Part shown: one piece after another, positions 52,980 to 64,000 of the stretch | Layout of the letters: the number at the start of each line of letters is the position of its first letter | Position numbering within the stretch: the stretch's first letter is position 1 | From: Cladorhizidae sp. MBARI D1340-BT2 | Taxonomy: Eukaryota; Porifera; Demospongiae; Poecilosclerida; Cladorhizidae | Assembly: GCA_028752905.1 (NCBI GenBank) | Contig: JAQNBH010000012.1 | Location: forward strand, 19,743,545 to 19,807,544 | DNA length: 64,000 nt | Direction: 5' to 3' | Position numbers and translations under genes: made by a program | The notes under the pieces: model-generated | Told to the model about the DNA's origin: nothing | What the model saw: only the letters and a program-made list of their open reading frames with translations | The model's database searches: none

Positions 52980-55900
52980 AACATCCGTATATTCTGCATA
53001 CATAGAATCACAAGATAGGTTTCTCTATGTGTTCTCTATCTTGATGCTAAACAGGTTAGCTTCATAGATTCTCCACACTTCACTGTATAAACTTGATATA
53101 TAGCTATTAAGATAGGTCTCTCCCTGTGCTCTCTGTTGATATCAAACATCCATAATATTCTGCACACTTCACTGTAATGGACTTGATATGATTCGAATGA
53201 TAGGTTTCATTATGTGTTCTCTATCTTGATATTTGCCCTAATTTGGTCTATATGTTTCTCATTTTCCCCCCAAAAATCTTGTTATTTTGCCGTAAAGCTT
53301 ATAACATTTCAACACTTTACCCAAAAAAGATAATTTTTATATCACCAGATAGCCCTTCTAATTATCTGTCTTTTGTACGTGCCAAAATTTTGAGTACTCT
53401 AAGTATTAGCAAGTTATGGTGATTTGAAGTGGTAAGGTTTGCGATCTTTCCTGGCGTTTTCCAGTTGCCAAAGCGGTGGCCTGCCAGTGAAAAACCACTA
53501 CATTTATTGATAATCTGTTGACATGTTGCAGATAAGGGCCTTCTCTATCAGTTGACAAAATCTGGGACTTTGGTCTTGTTAATTAGGGCAGTTATGACAT
53601 GTTAGCTTCGTAGATTATCCACACTTCACTGAATAGACTTGATGTATAGCTATTAAGATAGGACTATCTAAGTGCTCTCTCTTGATACCAAACATCCATA
53701 TATTCTGCACACTTCACTGTAATGGACTTGCATGATAGGTATCTCTCAGTGTTCTCTATCTTGAGCTAAACATGTTAGCTTCATAGATTCTCCACACTTC
53801 ACTGAATAGACTTGATATATAGCTCTAAAGGTAGGCCTCTCTCTGTTCTCTCTCTTGATACCAAACATCCGTATATTCAGCATACATAGAATCACAAGAT
53901 AGGTTTCTCTATGTGTTCTCTATCTTGATGCTAAACAGGTTAGCTTCATAGATTCTCCACACTTCACTGTATAAACTTGATATATAGCTATTAAGATAGG
54001 TCTCTCCCTGTGCTCTCTGTTGATATCAAACATCCATAATATTCTGCACACTTCACTGTAATGGACATGATATGATTCGAATGATAGGTTTCATTATGTG
54101 TTCTCTATCTTGATATTTGCCCTAATTTGGTCTATATGTTTCTCATTTCCCCCCCCAAAATCTTGTTATTTTGCCGTAAAGCTCATAACTTTTCTACACT
54201 TTACCCAAAAAAGATAATTTTTATATCACCGGATAGCCCTTCTAATTATCTGTCTTTTGTACGTGCCAAAATTTTGAGTACTCTAAGTATTAGCAAGTTA
54301 TGGTGATTTGAAGTGGTAAGGTTTGCGATCTTTCCTGGCGTTTTCCAGTTGCCAAAGCGGTGGCCTGCCAGTGAAAAACCACTACATTTATTGATAATCT
54401 GTTGACATGTTGCAGATAAGGGCCTTCTCTATCAGTTGACAAAATCTGGGACTTTGGTCTTGTTAATTAGGGCAGTTATGACATGTTAGCTTCGTAGATT
54501 ATCCACACTTCACTGAATAGACTTGATGTATAGCTATTAAGATAGGACTCTCTAAGTGCTCTCTCTTGATACCAAACATCCATATATTCTGCACACTTCA
54601 CTGTAATGGACTTGCATGATAGGTATCTCTCAGTGTTCTCTATCTTGAGCTAAACATGTTAGCTTCATAGATTCTCCACACTTCACTGAATAGACTTGAT
54701 ATATAGCTCTAAAGGTAGGCCTCTCTCTGTTCTCTCTCTTGATACCAAACATCCGTATATTCTGCATACATAGAATCACAAGATAGGTTTCTCTATGTGT
54801 TCTCTATCTTGATGCTAAACAGGTTAGCTTCATAGATTCTCCACACTTCACTGTATAAACTTGATATATAGCTATTAAGATAGGTCTCTCCCTGTGCTCT
54901 CTGTTGATATCAAACATCCATAATATTCTGCACACTTCACTGTAATGGACTTGATATGATTCGAATGATAGGTTTCATTATGTGTTCTCTATCTTGATAT
55001 TTGCCCTAATTTGGTCTATATGTTTCTCATTTCCCCCCCCAAAATCTTGTTATTTTGCCGTAAAGCTCATAACTTTTCTACACTTTACCCAAAAAAGAAA
55101 TTTTTATATCACCGGATAGCCCTTCTAATTATCTGTCTTTTGTACGTGCCAAAATTTTGAGTACTCTAAGTATTAGCAAGTTATAGTGATTTGAAGTGGT
55201 AAGGTTTGCGATCTTTCCTGGCGTTTTCCAGTTGCCAAAGCGGTGGCCTGCCAGTGAAAAACCACTACATTTATTGATAATCTGTTGACATGTTGCAGAT
55301 AAGGGCCTTCTCTATCAGTTGACAAAATCTGGGACTTTGGTCTTGTTAATTAGGGCAGTTATGACATGTTAGCTTCGTAGATTATCCACACTTCACTGAA
55401 TAGACTTGATGTATAGCTATATATTAAGATAGGACTCTCTAAGTGCTCTCTCTTGATACCAAACATCCATATATTCTGCACACTTCACTGTAATGGACTT
55501 GCATGATAGGTATCTCTCAGTGTTCTCTATCTTGAGCTAAACATGTTAGCTTCATAGATTCTCCACACTTCACTGAATAGACTTGATATATAGCTCTAAA
55601 GGTAGGCCTCTCTCTGTTCTCTCTTGATACCAAACATCCGTATATTCTGCATACATAGAATCACAAGATAGGTTTCTCTATGTGTTCTCTATCTTGATGC
55701 TAAACAGGTTAGCTTCATAGATTCTCCACACTTCACTGTATAAACTTGATATATAGCTATTAAGATAGGTCTCTCCCTGTGCTCTCTGTTGATATCAAAC
55801 ATCCATAATATTCTGCACACTTCACTGTAATGGACTTGATATGATTCGAATGATAGGTTTCATTATGTGTTCTCTATCTTGATATTTGCCCTAATTTGGT

Positions 55901-58192
55901 CTATATGTTTCTCATTTTCCCCCCAAAAATCTTGTTATTTTGCCGTAAAGCTTATAACATTTCAACACTTTACCCAAAAAAGATAATTTTTATATCACCA
56001 GATAGCCCTTCTAATTATCTGTCTTTTGTACGTGCCAAAATTTTGAGTACTCTAAGTATTAGCAAGTTATGGTGATTTGAAGTGGTAAGGTTTGCGATCT
56101 TTCCTGGCGTTTTCCAGTTGCCAAAGCGGTGGCCTGCCAGTGAAAAACCACTACATTTATTGATAATCTGTTGACATGTTGCAGATAAGGGCCTTCTCTA
56201 TCAGTTGACAAAATCTGGGACTTTGGTCTTGTTAATTAGGGCAGTTATGACATGTTAGCTTCGTAGATTATCCACACTTCACTGAATAGACTTGATGTAT
56301 AGCTATTAAGATAGGACTATCTAAGTGCTCTCTCTTGATACCAAATATCCATATATTCTGCACACTTCACTGTAATGGACTTGCATGATAGGTATCTCTC
56401 AGTGTTCTCTATCTTGAGCTAAACATGTTAGCTTCATAGATTCTCCACACTTCACTGAATAGACTTGATATATAGCTCTAAAGGTAGGCCTCTCTCTGTT
56501 CTCTCTTGATACCAAACATCCGTATATTCTGCATACATAGAATCACAAGATAGGTTTCTCTATGTGTTCTCTATCTTGATGCTAAACAGGTTAGCTTCAT
56601 AGATTCTCCACACTTCCCTGTATAAACTTGATATATAGCTATTAAGATAGGTCTCTCCCTGTGCTCTCTGTTGATATCAAACATCCATAATATTATGTTT
56701 CTCATTTTTCCCCCAAAAATCTTGTTATTTTGCCGTAAAGCTCATAACTTTTCTACACTTTACCCAAAAAAGATAATTTTTATATCATCGGATAGCCCTT
56801 CTAATTATCTGTCTTTTGTACGTGCCAAAATTTTGAGTACTCTAAGTATTAGCAAGTTATGGTGATTTGAAGTGGTAAGGTTTGCGATCTTTCCTGGCGT
56901 TTTCCAGTTGCCAAAGCGGTGGCCTGCCAGTGAAAAACCACTACATTTATTGATAATCTGTTGACATGTTGCAGATAAGGGCCTTCTCTATCAGTTGACA
57001 AAATCTGGGACTTTGGTCTTGTTAATTAGGGCAGTTATGACATGTTAGCTTCGTAGATTATCCACACTTCACTGAATAGACTTGATGTATAGCTATTAAG
57101 ATAGGACTCTCTAAGTGCTCTCTCTTGATACCAAACATCCATATATTCTGCACACTTCACTGTAATGGACTTGCATGATAGGTATCTCTCAGTGTTCTCT
57201 ATCTTGAGCTAAACATGTTAGCTTCATAGATTCTCCACACTTCACTGAATAGACTTGATATATAGCTCTAAAGGTAGGCCTCTCTCTGTTCTCTCTTGAT
57301 ACCAAACATCCGTATATTCTGCATACATAGAATCACAAGATAGGTTTCTCTATGTGTTCTCTATCTTGATGCTAAACAGGTTAGCTTCATAGATTCTCCA
57401 CACTTCACTGTATAAACTTGATATATAGCTATTAAGATAGGTCTCTCCCTGTGCTCTCTGTTGATATCAAACATCCATAATATTCTGCACACTTCACTGT
57501 AATGGACTTGATATGATTCGAATGATAGGTTTCATTATGTGTTCTCTATCTTGATATTTGCCCTAATTTGGTCTATATATATGTTTCTCATTTTCCCCCC
57601 AAAAATCTTGTTATTTTGCCGTAAAGCTTATAACATTTCAACACTTTACCCAAAAAAGATAATTTTTATATCACCGGATAGCCCTTCTAATTATCTGTCT
57701 TTTGTACGTGCCAAAATTTTGAGTACTCTAAGTATTAGCAAGTTATGGTGATTTGAAGTGGTAAGGTTTGCGATCTTTCCTGGCGTTTTCCAGTTGCCAA
57801 AGCGGTGGCCTGCCAGTGAAAAACCACTACATTTATTGACAATCTGTTGACATGTTGCAGATAAGGGCCTTCTCTATCAGTTGACAAAATCTGGGACTTT
57901 GGTCTTGTTAATTAGGGCAGTTACGACATGTTAGCTTCGTAGATTATCCACACTTCACTGAATAGACTTGATGTATAGCTATTAAGATAGGACTCTCTAA
58001 GTGCTCTCTCTTGATACCAAACATCCATATATTCTGCACACTTCACTGTAATGGACTTGCATGATAGGTATCTCTCAGTGTTCTCTATCTTGAGCTAAAC
58101 ATGTTAGCTTCATAGATTCTCCATACTTCACTGAATAGACTTGATATATAGCTCTAAAGGTAGGCCTCTCTCTGTTCTCTCTCTTGATACCA
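52980..58192 (+). repeat. First copy of the ~5.2-6.1 kb segmental duplication (units 61-66)
   Basis: Rare marks in order: GGACTATCTAAG with CCAAACATCC (unit 61), TATTCAGCATAC at 53874-53885 (unit 62), CTATATATTAAG near 55417 (unit 63), CACCAGATAGC with CCAAATATCC (unit 64), the 92-bp deletion joined at 56694/56695 (unit 65), and GGTCTATATATATG near 57570 with TTGACAATCTG (unit 66). The same order recurs downstream. Confidence 0.83.
56515..57304 (+). repeat. Truncated monomer, 790 bp (unit 65), 92-bp deletion
   Basis: CCATAATATT is joined directly to ATGTTTCTC at 56694/56695. About 92 bp that other units have here are missing: the rest of the left half of subrepeat C and the first bases of the 357-bp segment, including its TGCCCTAATT end. 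Only one base (T) of microhomology is visible at the junction. Confidence 0.9.
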
Positions 58193-61100
58193 AACATCCG
58201 TATATTCTGCATACATAGAATCACAAGATAGGTTTCTCTATGTGTTCTCTATCTTGATGCTAAACAGGTTAGCTTCATAGATTCTCCACACTTCACTGTA
58301 TAAACTTGATATATAGCTATTAAGATAGGTCTCTCCCTGTGCTCTCTGTTGATATCAAACATCCATAATATTCTGCACACTTCACTGTAATGGACTTGAT
58401 ATGATTCGAATGATAGGTTTCATTATGTGTTCTCTATCTTGATATTTGCCCTAATTTGGTCTATATGTTTCTCATTTTCCCCCCAAAAATCTTGTTATTT
58501 TGCCGTAAAGCTTATAACATTTCAACACTTTACCCAAAAAAGATAATTTTTATATCACCAGATAGCCCTTCTAATTATCTGTCTTTTGTACGTGCCAAAA
58601 TTTTGAGTACTCTAAGTATTAGCAAGTTATGGTGATTTGAAGTGGTAAGGTTTGCGATCTTTCCTGGCGTTTTCCAGTTGCCAAAGCGGTGGCCTGCCAG
58701 TGAAAAACCACTACATTTATTGATAATCTGTTGACATGTTGCAGATAAGGGCCTTCTCTATCAGTTGACAAAATCTGGGACTTTGGTCTTGTTAATTAGG
58801 GCAGTTATGACATGTTAGCTTCGTAGATTATCCACACTTCACTGAATAGACTTGATGTATAGCTATTAAGATAGGACTATCTAAGTGCTCTCTCTTGATA
58901 CCAAACATCCATATATTCTGCACACTTCACTGTAATGGACTTGCATGATAGGTATCTCTCAGTGTTCTCTATCTTGAGCTAAACATGTTAGCTTCATAGA
59001 TTCTCCACACTTCACTGAATAGACTTGATATATAGCTCTAAAGGTAGGCCTCTCTCTGTTCTCTCTCTTGATACCAAACATCCGTATATTCAGCATACAT
59101 AGAATCACAAGATAGGTTTCTCTATGTGTTCTCTATCTTGATGCTAAACAGGTTAGCTTCATAGATTCTCCACACTTCACTGTATAAACTTGATATATAG
59201 CTATTAAGATAGGTCTCTCCCTGTGCTCTCTGTTGATATCAAACATCCATAATATTCTGCACACTTCACTGTAATGGACTTGATATGATTCGAATGATAG
59301 GTTTCATTATGTGTTCTCTATCTTGATATTTGCCCTAATTTGGTCTATATGTTTCTCATTTTCCCCCCCAAAATCTTGTTATTTTGCCGTAAAGCTCATA
59401 ACTTTTCTACACTTTACCCAAAAAAGATAATTTTTATATCACCGGATAGCCCTTCTAATTATCTGTCTTTTGTACGTGCCAAAATTTTGAGTACTCTAAG
59501 TATTAGCAAGTTATGGTGATTTGAAGTGGTAAGGTTTGCGATCTTTCCTGGCGTTTTCCAGTTGCCAAAGCGGTGGCCTGCCAGTGAAAAACCACTACAT
59601 TTATTGATAATCTGTTGACATGTTGCAGATAAGGGCCTTCTCTATCAGTTGACAAAATCTGGGACTTTGGTCTTGTTAATTAGGGCAGTTATGACATGTT
59701 AGCTTCGTAGATTATCCACACTTCACTGAATAGACTTGATGTATAGCTATTAAGATAGGACTCTCTAAGTGCTCTCTCTTGATACCAAACATCCATATAT
59801 TCTGCACACTTCACTGTAATGGACTTGCATGATAGGTATCTCTCAGTGTTCTCTATCTTGAGCTAAACATGTTAGCTTCATAGATTCTCCACACTTCACT
59901 GAATAGACTTGATATATAGCTCTTAAGGTAGGCCTCTCTCTGTTCTCTCTCTTGATACCAAACATCCGTATATTCTGCATACATAGAATCACAAGATAGG
60001 TTTCTCTATGTGTTCTCTATCTTGATGCTAAACAGGTTAGCTTCATAGATTCTCCACACTTCACTGTATAAACTTGATATATAGCTATTAAGATAGGTCT
60101 CTCCCTGTGCTCTCTGTTGATATCAAACATCCATAATATTCTGCACACTTCACTGTAATGGACTTGATATGATTCGAATGATAGGTTTCATTATGTGTTC
60201 TCTATCTTGATATTTGCCCTAATTTGGTCTATATGTTTCTCATTTCCCCCCCCAAAATCTTGTTATTTTGCCGTAAAGCTCATAACTTTTCTACACTTTA
60301 CCCAAAAAAGAAATTTTTATATCACCGGATAGCCCTTCTAATTATCTGTCTTTTGTACGTGCCAAAATTTTGAGTACTCTAAGTATTAGCAAGTTATAGT
60401 GATTTGAAGTGGTAAGGTTTGCGATCTTTCCTGGCGTTTTCCAGTTGCCAAAGCGGTGGCCTGCCAGTGAAAAACCACTACATTTATTGATAATCTGTTG
60501 ACATGTTGCAGATAAGGGCCTTCTCTATCAGTTGACAAAATCTGGGACTTTGGTCTTGTTAATTAGGGCAGTTATGACATGTTAGCTTCGTAGATTATCC
60601 ACACTTCACTGAATAGACTTGATGTATAGCTATATATTAAGATAGGACTCTCTAAGTGCTCTCTCTTGATACCAAACATCCATATATTCTGCACACTTCA
60701 CTGTAATGGACTTGCATGATAGGTATCTCACAGTGTTCTCTATCTTGAGCTAAACATGTTAGCTTCATAGATTCTCCACACTTCACTGAATAGACTTGAT
60801 ATATAGCTCTAAAGGTAGGCCTCTCTCTGTTCTCTCTTGATACCAAACATCCGTATATTCTGCATACATAGAATCACAAGATAGGTTTCTCTATGTGTTC
60901 TCTATCTTGATGCTAAACAGGTTAGCTTCATAGATTCTCCACACTTCACTGTATAAACTTGATATATAGCTATTAAGATAGGTCTCTCCCTGTGCTCTCT
61001 GTTGATATCAAACATCCATAATATTCTGCACACTTCACTGTAATGGACTTGATATGATTCGAATGATAGGTTTCATTATGTGTTCTCTATCTTGATATTT

Positions 61101-62611
61101 GCCCTAATTTGGTCTATATGTTTCTCATTTTCCCCCCAAAAATCTTGTTATTTTGCCGTAAAGCTTATAACATTTCAACACTTTACCCAAAAAAGATAAT
61201 TTTTATATCACCAGATAGCCCTTCTAATTATCTGTCTTTTGTACGTGCCAAAATTTTGAGTACTCTAAGTATTAGCAAGTTATGGTGATTTGAAGTGGTA
61301 AGGTTTGCGATCTTTCCTGGCGTTTTCCAGTTGCCAAAGCGGTGGCCTGCCAGTGAAAAACCACTACATTTATTGATAATCTGTTGACATGTTGCAGATA
61401 AGGGCCTTCTCTATCAGTTGACAAAATCTGGGACTTTGGTCTTGTTAATTAGGGCAGTTATGACATGTTAGCTTCGTAGATTATCCACACTTCACTGAAT
61501 AGACTTGATGTATAGCTATTAAGATAGGACTATCTAAGTGCTCTCTCTTGATACCAAATATCCATATATTCTGCACACTTCACTGTAATGGACTTGCATG
61601 ATAGGTATCTCTCAGTGTTCTCTATCTTGAGCTAAACATGTTAGCTTCATAGATTCTCCACACTTCACTGAATAGACTTGATATATAGCTCTAAAGGTAG
61701 GCCTCTCTCTGTTCTCTCTCTTGATACCAAACATCCGTATATTCTGCATACATAGAATCACAAGATAGGTTTCTCTATGTGTTCTCTATCTTGATGCTAA
61801 ACAGGTTAGCTTCATAGATTCTCCACACTTCACTGTATAAACTTGATATATAGCTATTAAGATAGGTCTCTCCCTGTGCTCTCTGTTGATATCAAACATC
61901 CATAATATTCTGCACACTTCACTGTAATGGACTTGATATGATTCGAATGATAGGTTTCATTATGTGTTCTCTATCTTGATATTTGCCCTAATTTGGTCTA
62001 TATGTTTCTCATTTCCCCCCCAAAAATCTTGTTATTTTGCCGTAAAGCTCATAACTTTTCTACACTTTACCCAAAAAAGATAATTTTTATATCACCGGAT
62101 AGCCCTTCTAATTATCTGTCTTTTGTACCTGCCAAAATTTTGAGTACTCTAAGTATTAGCAAGTTATGGTGATTTGAAGTGGTAAGGTTTGCGATCTTTC
62201 CTGGCGTTTTCCAGTTGCCAAAGCGGTGGCCTGCCAGTGAAAAACCACTACATTTATTGATAATCTGTTGACATGTTGCAGATAAGGGCCTTCTCTATCA
62301 GTTGACAAAATCTGGGACTTTGGTCTTGTTAATTAGGGCAGTTATGACATGTTAGCTTCGTAGATTATCCACACTTCACTGAATAGACTTGATGTATAGC
62401 TATTAAGATAGGACTCTCTAAGTGCTCTCTCTTGATACCAAACATCCATATATTCTGCACACTTCACTGTAATGGACTTGCATGATAGGTATCTCTCAGT
62501 GTTCTCTATCTTGAGCTAAACATGTTAGCTTCATAGATTCTCCACACTTCACTGAATAGACTTGATATATAGCTCTAAAGGTAGGCCTCTCTCTGTTCTC
62601 TCTTGATACCA

Positions 62612-63401
62612 AACATCCGTATATTCTGCATACATAGAATCACAAGATAGGTTTCTCTATGTGTTCTCTATCTTGATGCTAAACAGGTTAGCTTCATAGA
62701 TTCTCCACACTTCCCTGTATAAACTTGATATATAGCTATTAAGATAGGTCTCTCCCTGTGCTCTCTGTTGATATCAAACATCCATAATATTATGTTTCTC
62801 ATTTTTCCCCCAAAAATCTTGTTATTTTGCCGTAAAGCTCATAACTTTTCTACACTTTACCCAAAAAAGATAATTTTTATATCATCGGATAGCCCTTCTA
62901 ATTATCTGTCTTTTGTACGTGCCAAAATTTTGAGTACTCTAAGTATTAGCAAGTTATGGTGATTTGAAGTGGTAAGGTTTGCGATCTTTCCTGGCGTTTT
63001 CCAGTTGCCAAAGCGGTGGCCTGCCAGTGAAAAACCACTACATTTATTGATAATCTGTTGACATGTTGCAGATAAGGGCCTTCTCTATCAGTTGACAAAA
63101 TCTGGGACTTTGGTCTTGTTAATTAGGGCAGTTATGACATGTTAGCTTCGTAGATTATCCACACTTCACTGAATAGACTTGATGTATAGCTATTAAGATA
63201 GGACTCTCTAAGTGCTCACTCTTGATACCAAACATCCATATATTCTGCACACTTCACTGTAATGGACTTGCATGATAGGTATCTCTCAGTGTTCTCTATC
63301 TTGAGCTAAACATGTTAGCTTCATAGATTCTCCACACTTCACTGAATAGACTTGATATATAGCTCTAAAGGTAGGCCTCTCTCTGTTCTCTCTTGATACC
63401 A
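62612..63401 (+). repeat. Truncated monomer, 790 bp (unit 72), same deletion
   Basis: The junction CCATAATATTATGTTTCTC at 62791/62792 is identical to that of unit 65, 6097 bp upstream. The next monomer again carries the expanded TATATATATG. The shared breakpoint means one deletion event followed by duplication, not two deletions. Confidence 0.9.
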
Positions 63402-64000
63402 AACATCCGTATATTCTGCATACATAGAATCACAAGATAGGTTTCTCTATGTGTTCTCTATCTTGATGCTAAACAGGTTAGCTTCATAGATTCTCCACAC
63501 TTCACTGTATAAACTTGATATATAGCTATTAAGATAGGTCTCTCCCTGTGCTCTCTGTTGATATCAAACATCCATAATATTCTGCACACTTCACTGTAAT
63601 GGACTTGATATGATTCGAATGATAGGTTTCATTATGTGTTCTCTATCTTGATATTTGCCCTAATTTGGTCTATATATATGTTTCTCATTTTCCCCCCAAA
63701 AATCTTGTTATTTTGCCGTAAAGCTTATAACATTTCAACACTTTACCCAAAAAAGATAATTTTTATATCACCGGATAGCCCTTCTAATTATCTGTCTTTT
63801 GTACGTGCCAAAATTTTGAGTACTCTAAGTATTAGCAAGTTATGGTGATTTGAAGTGGTAAGGTTTGCGATCTTTCCTGGCGTTTTCCAGTTGCCAAAGC
63901 GGTGGCCTGCCAGTGAAAAACCACTACATTTATTGACAATCTGTTGACATGTTGCAGATAAGGGCCTTCTCTATCAGTTGACAAAATCTGGGACTTTGGT
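63402..64000 (+). repeat. Partial monomer at the right edge (unit 73, 599 bp)
   Basis: It contains subrepeat B, the left half of C and most of the 357-bp segment, and stops at GGGACTTTGGT, before the right inverted end. GGTCTATATATATG and TTGACAATCTG identify it as the copy of unit 66. The array therefore continues beyond the window. Confidence 0.93.

Larger units (their letters stand above)
1..64000 (+). repeat. Satellite DNA array, ~883-bp monomer, 72 full copies plus one partial
   Basis: Every part of the window is a copy of the same unit in one orientation. Monomer starts (first base of AACATCCGTA): 1, 885, 1769, 2653, 3535, 4417, 5299, 6181, 7063, 7945, 8828, 9710, 10594, 11476, 12357, 13239, 14122, 15004, 15887, 16769, 17651, 18535, 19417, 20299, 21180, 22064, 22946, 23830, 24712, 25596, 26480, 27362, 28244, 29128, 30012, 30896, 31780, 32664, 33548, 34436, 35320, 36208, 37092, 37975, 38856, 39737, 40621, 41502, 42386, 43268, 44150, 45034, 45916, 46800, 47684, 48565, 49449, 50331, 51215, 52099, 52980, 53864, 54748, 55633, 56515, 57305, 58193, 59077, 59961, 60846, 61730, 62612, 63402 (partial). 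Numbers 1-73 in this order are used below as unit numbers. By eye, copies are well over 95% identical. No gene, foreign insertion or inversion interrupts the array. A heterochromatic (possibly centromeric) eukaryotic location is inferred from size and uniformity; the family itself is not recognised. Confidence 0.98.
52980..64000 (+). repeat. Subfamily block 6: units 61-73, containing a recent multi-monomer duplication
   Basis: Units 61-66 are repeated as units 67-70 and 72-73, with unit 71 as an extra monomer in the second copy. Shared marks are TATTCAGCATAC (units 62 and 68), CTATATATTAAG (63 and 69), the 92-bp deletion (65 and 72), and GGTCTATATATATG with TTGACAATCTG (66 and 73). The second copy runs off the right edge, so the duplicated length is a minimum. 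Confidence 0.85.
58193..64000 (+). repeat. Second copy of the segmental duplication (units 67-73), cut by the window edge
   Basis: The offset to the first copy is 5213 bp for the TATTCAGCATAC and CTATATATTAAG marks and 6097 bp for the deletion and TATATATATG marks. The difference, 884 bp, is one extra monomer gained near units 70-71. The second copy has its own changes: CTCTTAAGG (unit 68), TCTCACAGTG (unit 69) and GCTCACTCTTG (unit 72). The CCATACTTC change in unit 66 belongs to the first copy and cannot be compared because unit 73 is truncated before that point. Confidence 0.82.

Noticed and set aside
56671..56865. Open frames of 64 and 70 codons around the 92-bp deletion and the TA expansion (also 57539, 62768 and 63636)
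   Set aside because: They are created by the indels in units 65/66 and repeated in 72/73; no coding signature.
60652..60846. A minus-strand 64-codon frame
   Set aside because: Found in a single unit (69), which carries a private TCTCACAGTG change that probably removes a stop present in sister units; not conserved in any other monomer.
1..64000. CRISPR array
   Set aside because: Direct repeats are ~883 bp (or ~170 bp) with no unique spacers between them and no cas genes.
1..64000. Ribosomal DNA spacer array
   Set aside because: Spacers carry tandem subrepeats, but no 18S, 5.8S, 28S or 5S sequence occurs anywhere in 64 kb.
1..64000. Bacterial or phage genes hidden by an unusual genetic code
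   Set aside because: Copies diverge by substitutions and by indels that are not multiples of three, with no codon-position pattern, so recoding stops would not reveal a conserved protein.

Overview
The whole 64 kb window is one uninterrupted head-to-tail satellite DNA array. I found no gene, RNA gene, regulatory unit of a gene, or sequence unrelated to the repeat. The monomer is about 883 bp. By marking every occurrence of the phrase AACATCCGTA, I count 72 complete monomers plus a 599-bp partial one at the right edge. All run in the same orientation, and the array extends past both ends of the window. Monomers differ mainly by scattered substitutions and small indels (881, 882, 883, 884, 885 and 888 bp). 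Two monomers are only 790 bp because they share a 92-bp deletion.

The array is nested at several scales. (1) A degenerate module of about 85 bp, marked by CACTTCACTG. (2) Two modules form a subrepeat of about 165-173 bp that begins with AAACATCC. (3) Three subrepeats (A, B and C) make up each monomer, but C is split in two by a 357-bp segment. That segment has perfect 10-bp terminal inverted repeats, TGCCCTAATT and AATTAGGGCA, so it looks like an old non-autonomous DNA transposon (MITE-like) that landed in an ancestral ~170-bp satellite and was then amplified with it. (4) Blocks of two, three, four and six to seven monomers have been locally re-duplicated.

Layout by subfamily: 1-2652, three 884-bp monomers with a private CACGCTTCAC variant. 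2653-8827, mostly 882-bp monomers in which the CAAGTTAGG subfamily appears. 8828-29127, a mosaic of 882- and 884-bp types with several local duplications. 29128-37974, a homogeneous run of CAAGATAGG/GCAAG monomers, two with an extra AATT. 37975-52979, a GCATG-type mosaic with 881-bp members. 52980-64000, a recent segmental duplication of about 5.2-6.1 kb carrying shared rare marks.

Organism: an unbroken array of this size, with subrepeats of near-nucleosomal length, points to eukaryotic heterochromatin (centromeric, pericentromeric or other constitutive), read through by long-read assembly. I do not recognise the satellite and cannot name the species or kingdom. No open reading frame exceeds 92 codons on either strand, and the short ones recur only because the monomer recurs. 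No cooperating genes or pathway are present; the biology here is repeat evolution, possible chromatin function and a captured transposon.
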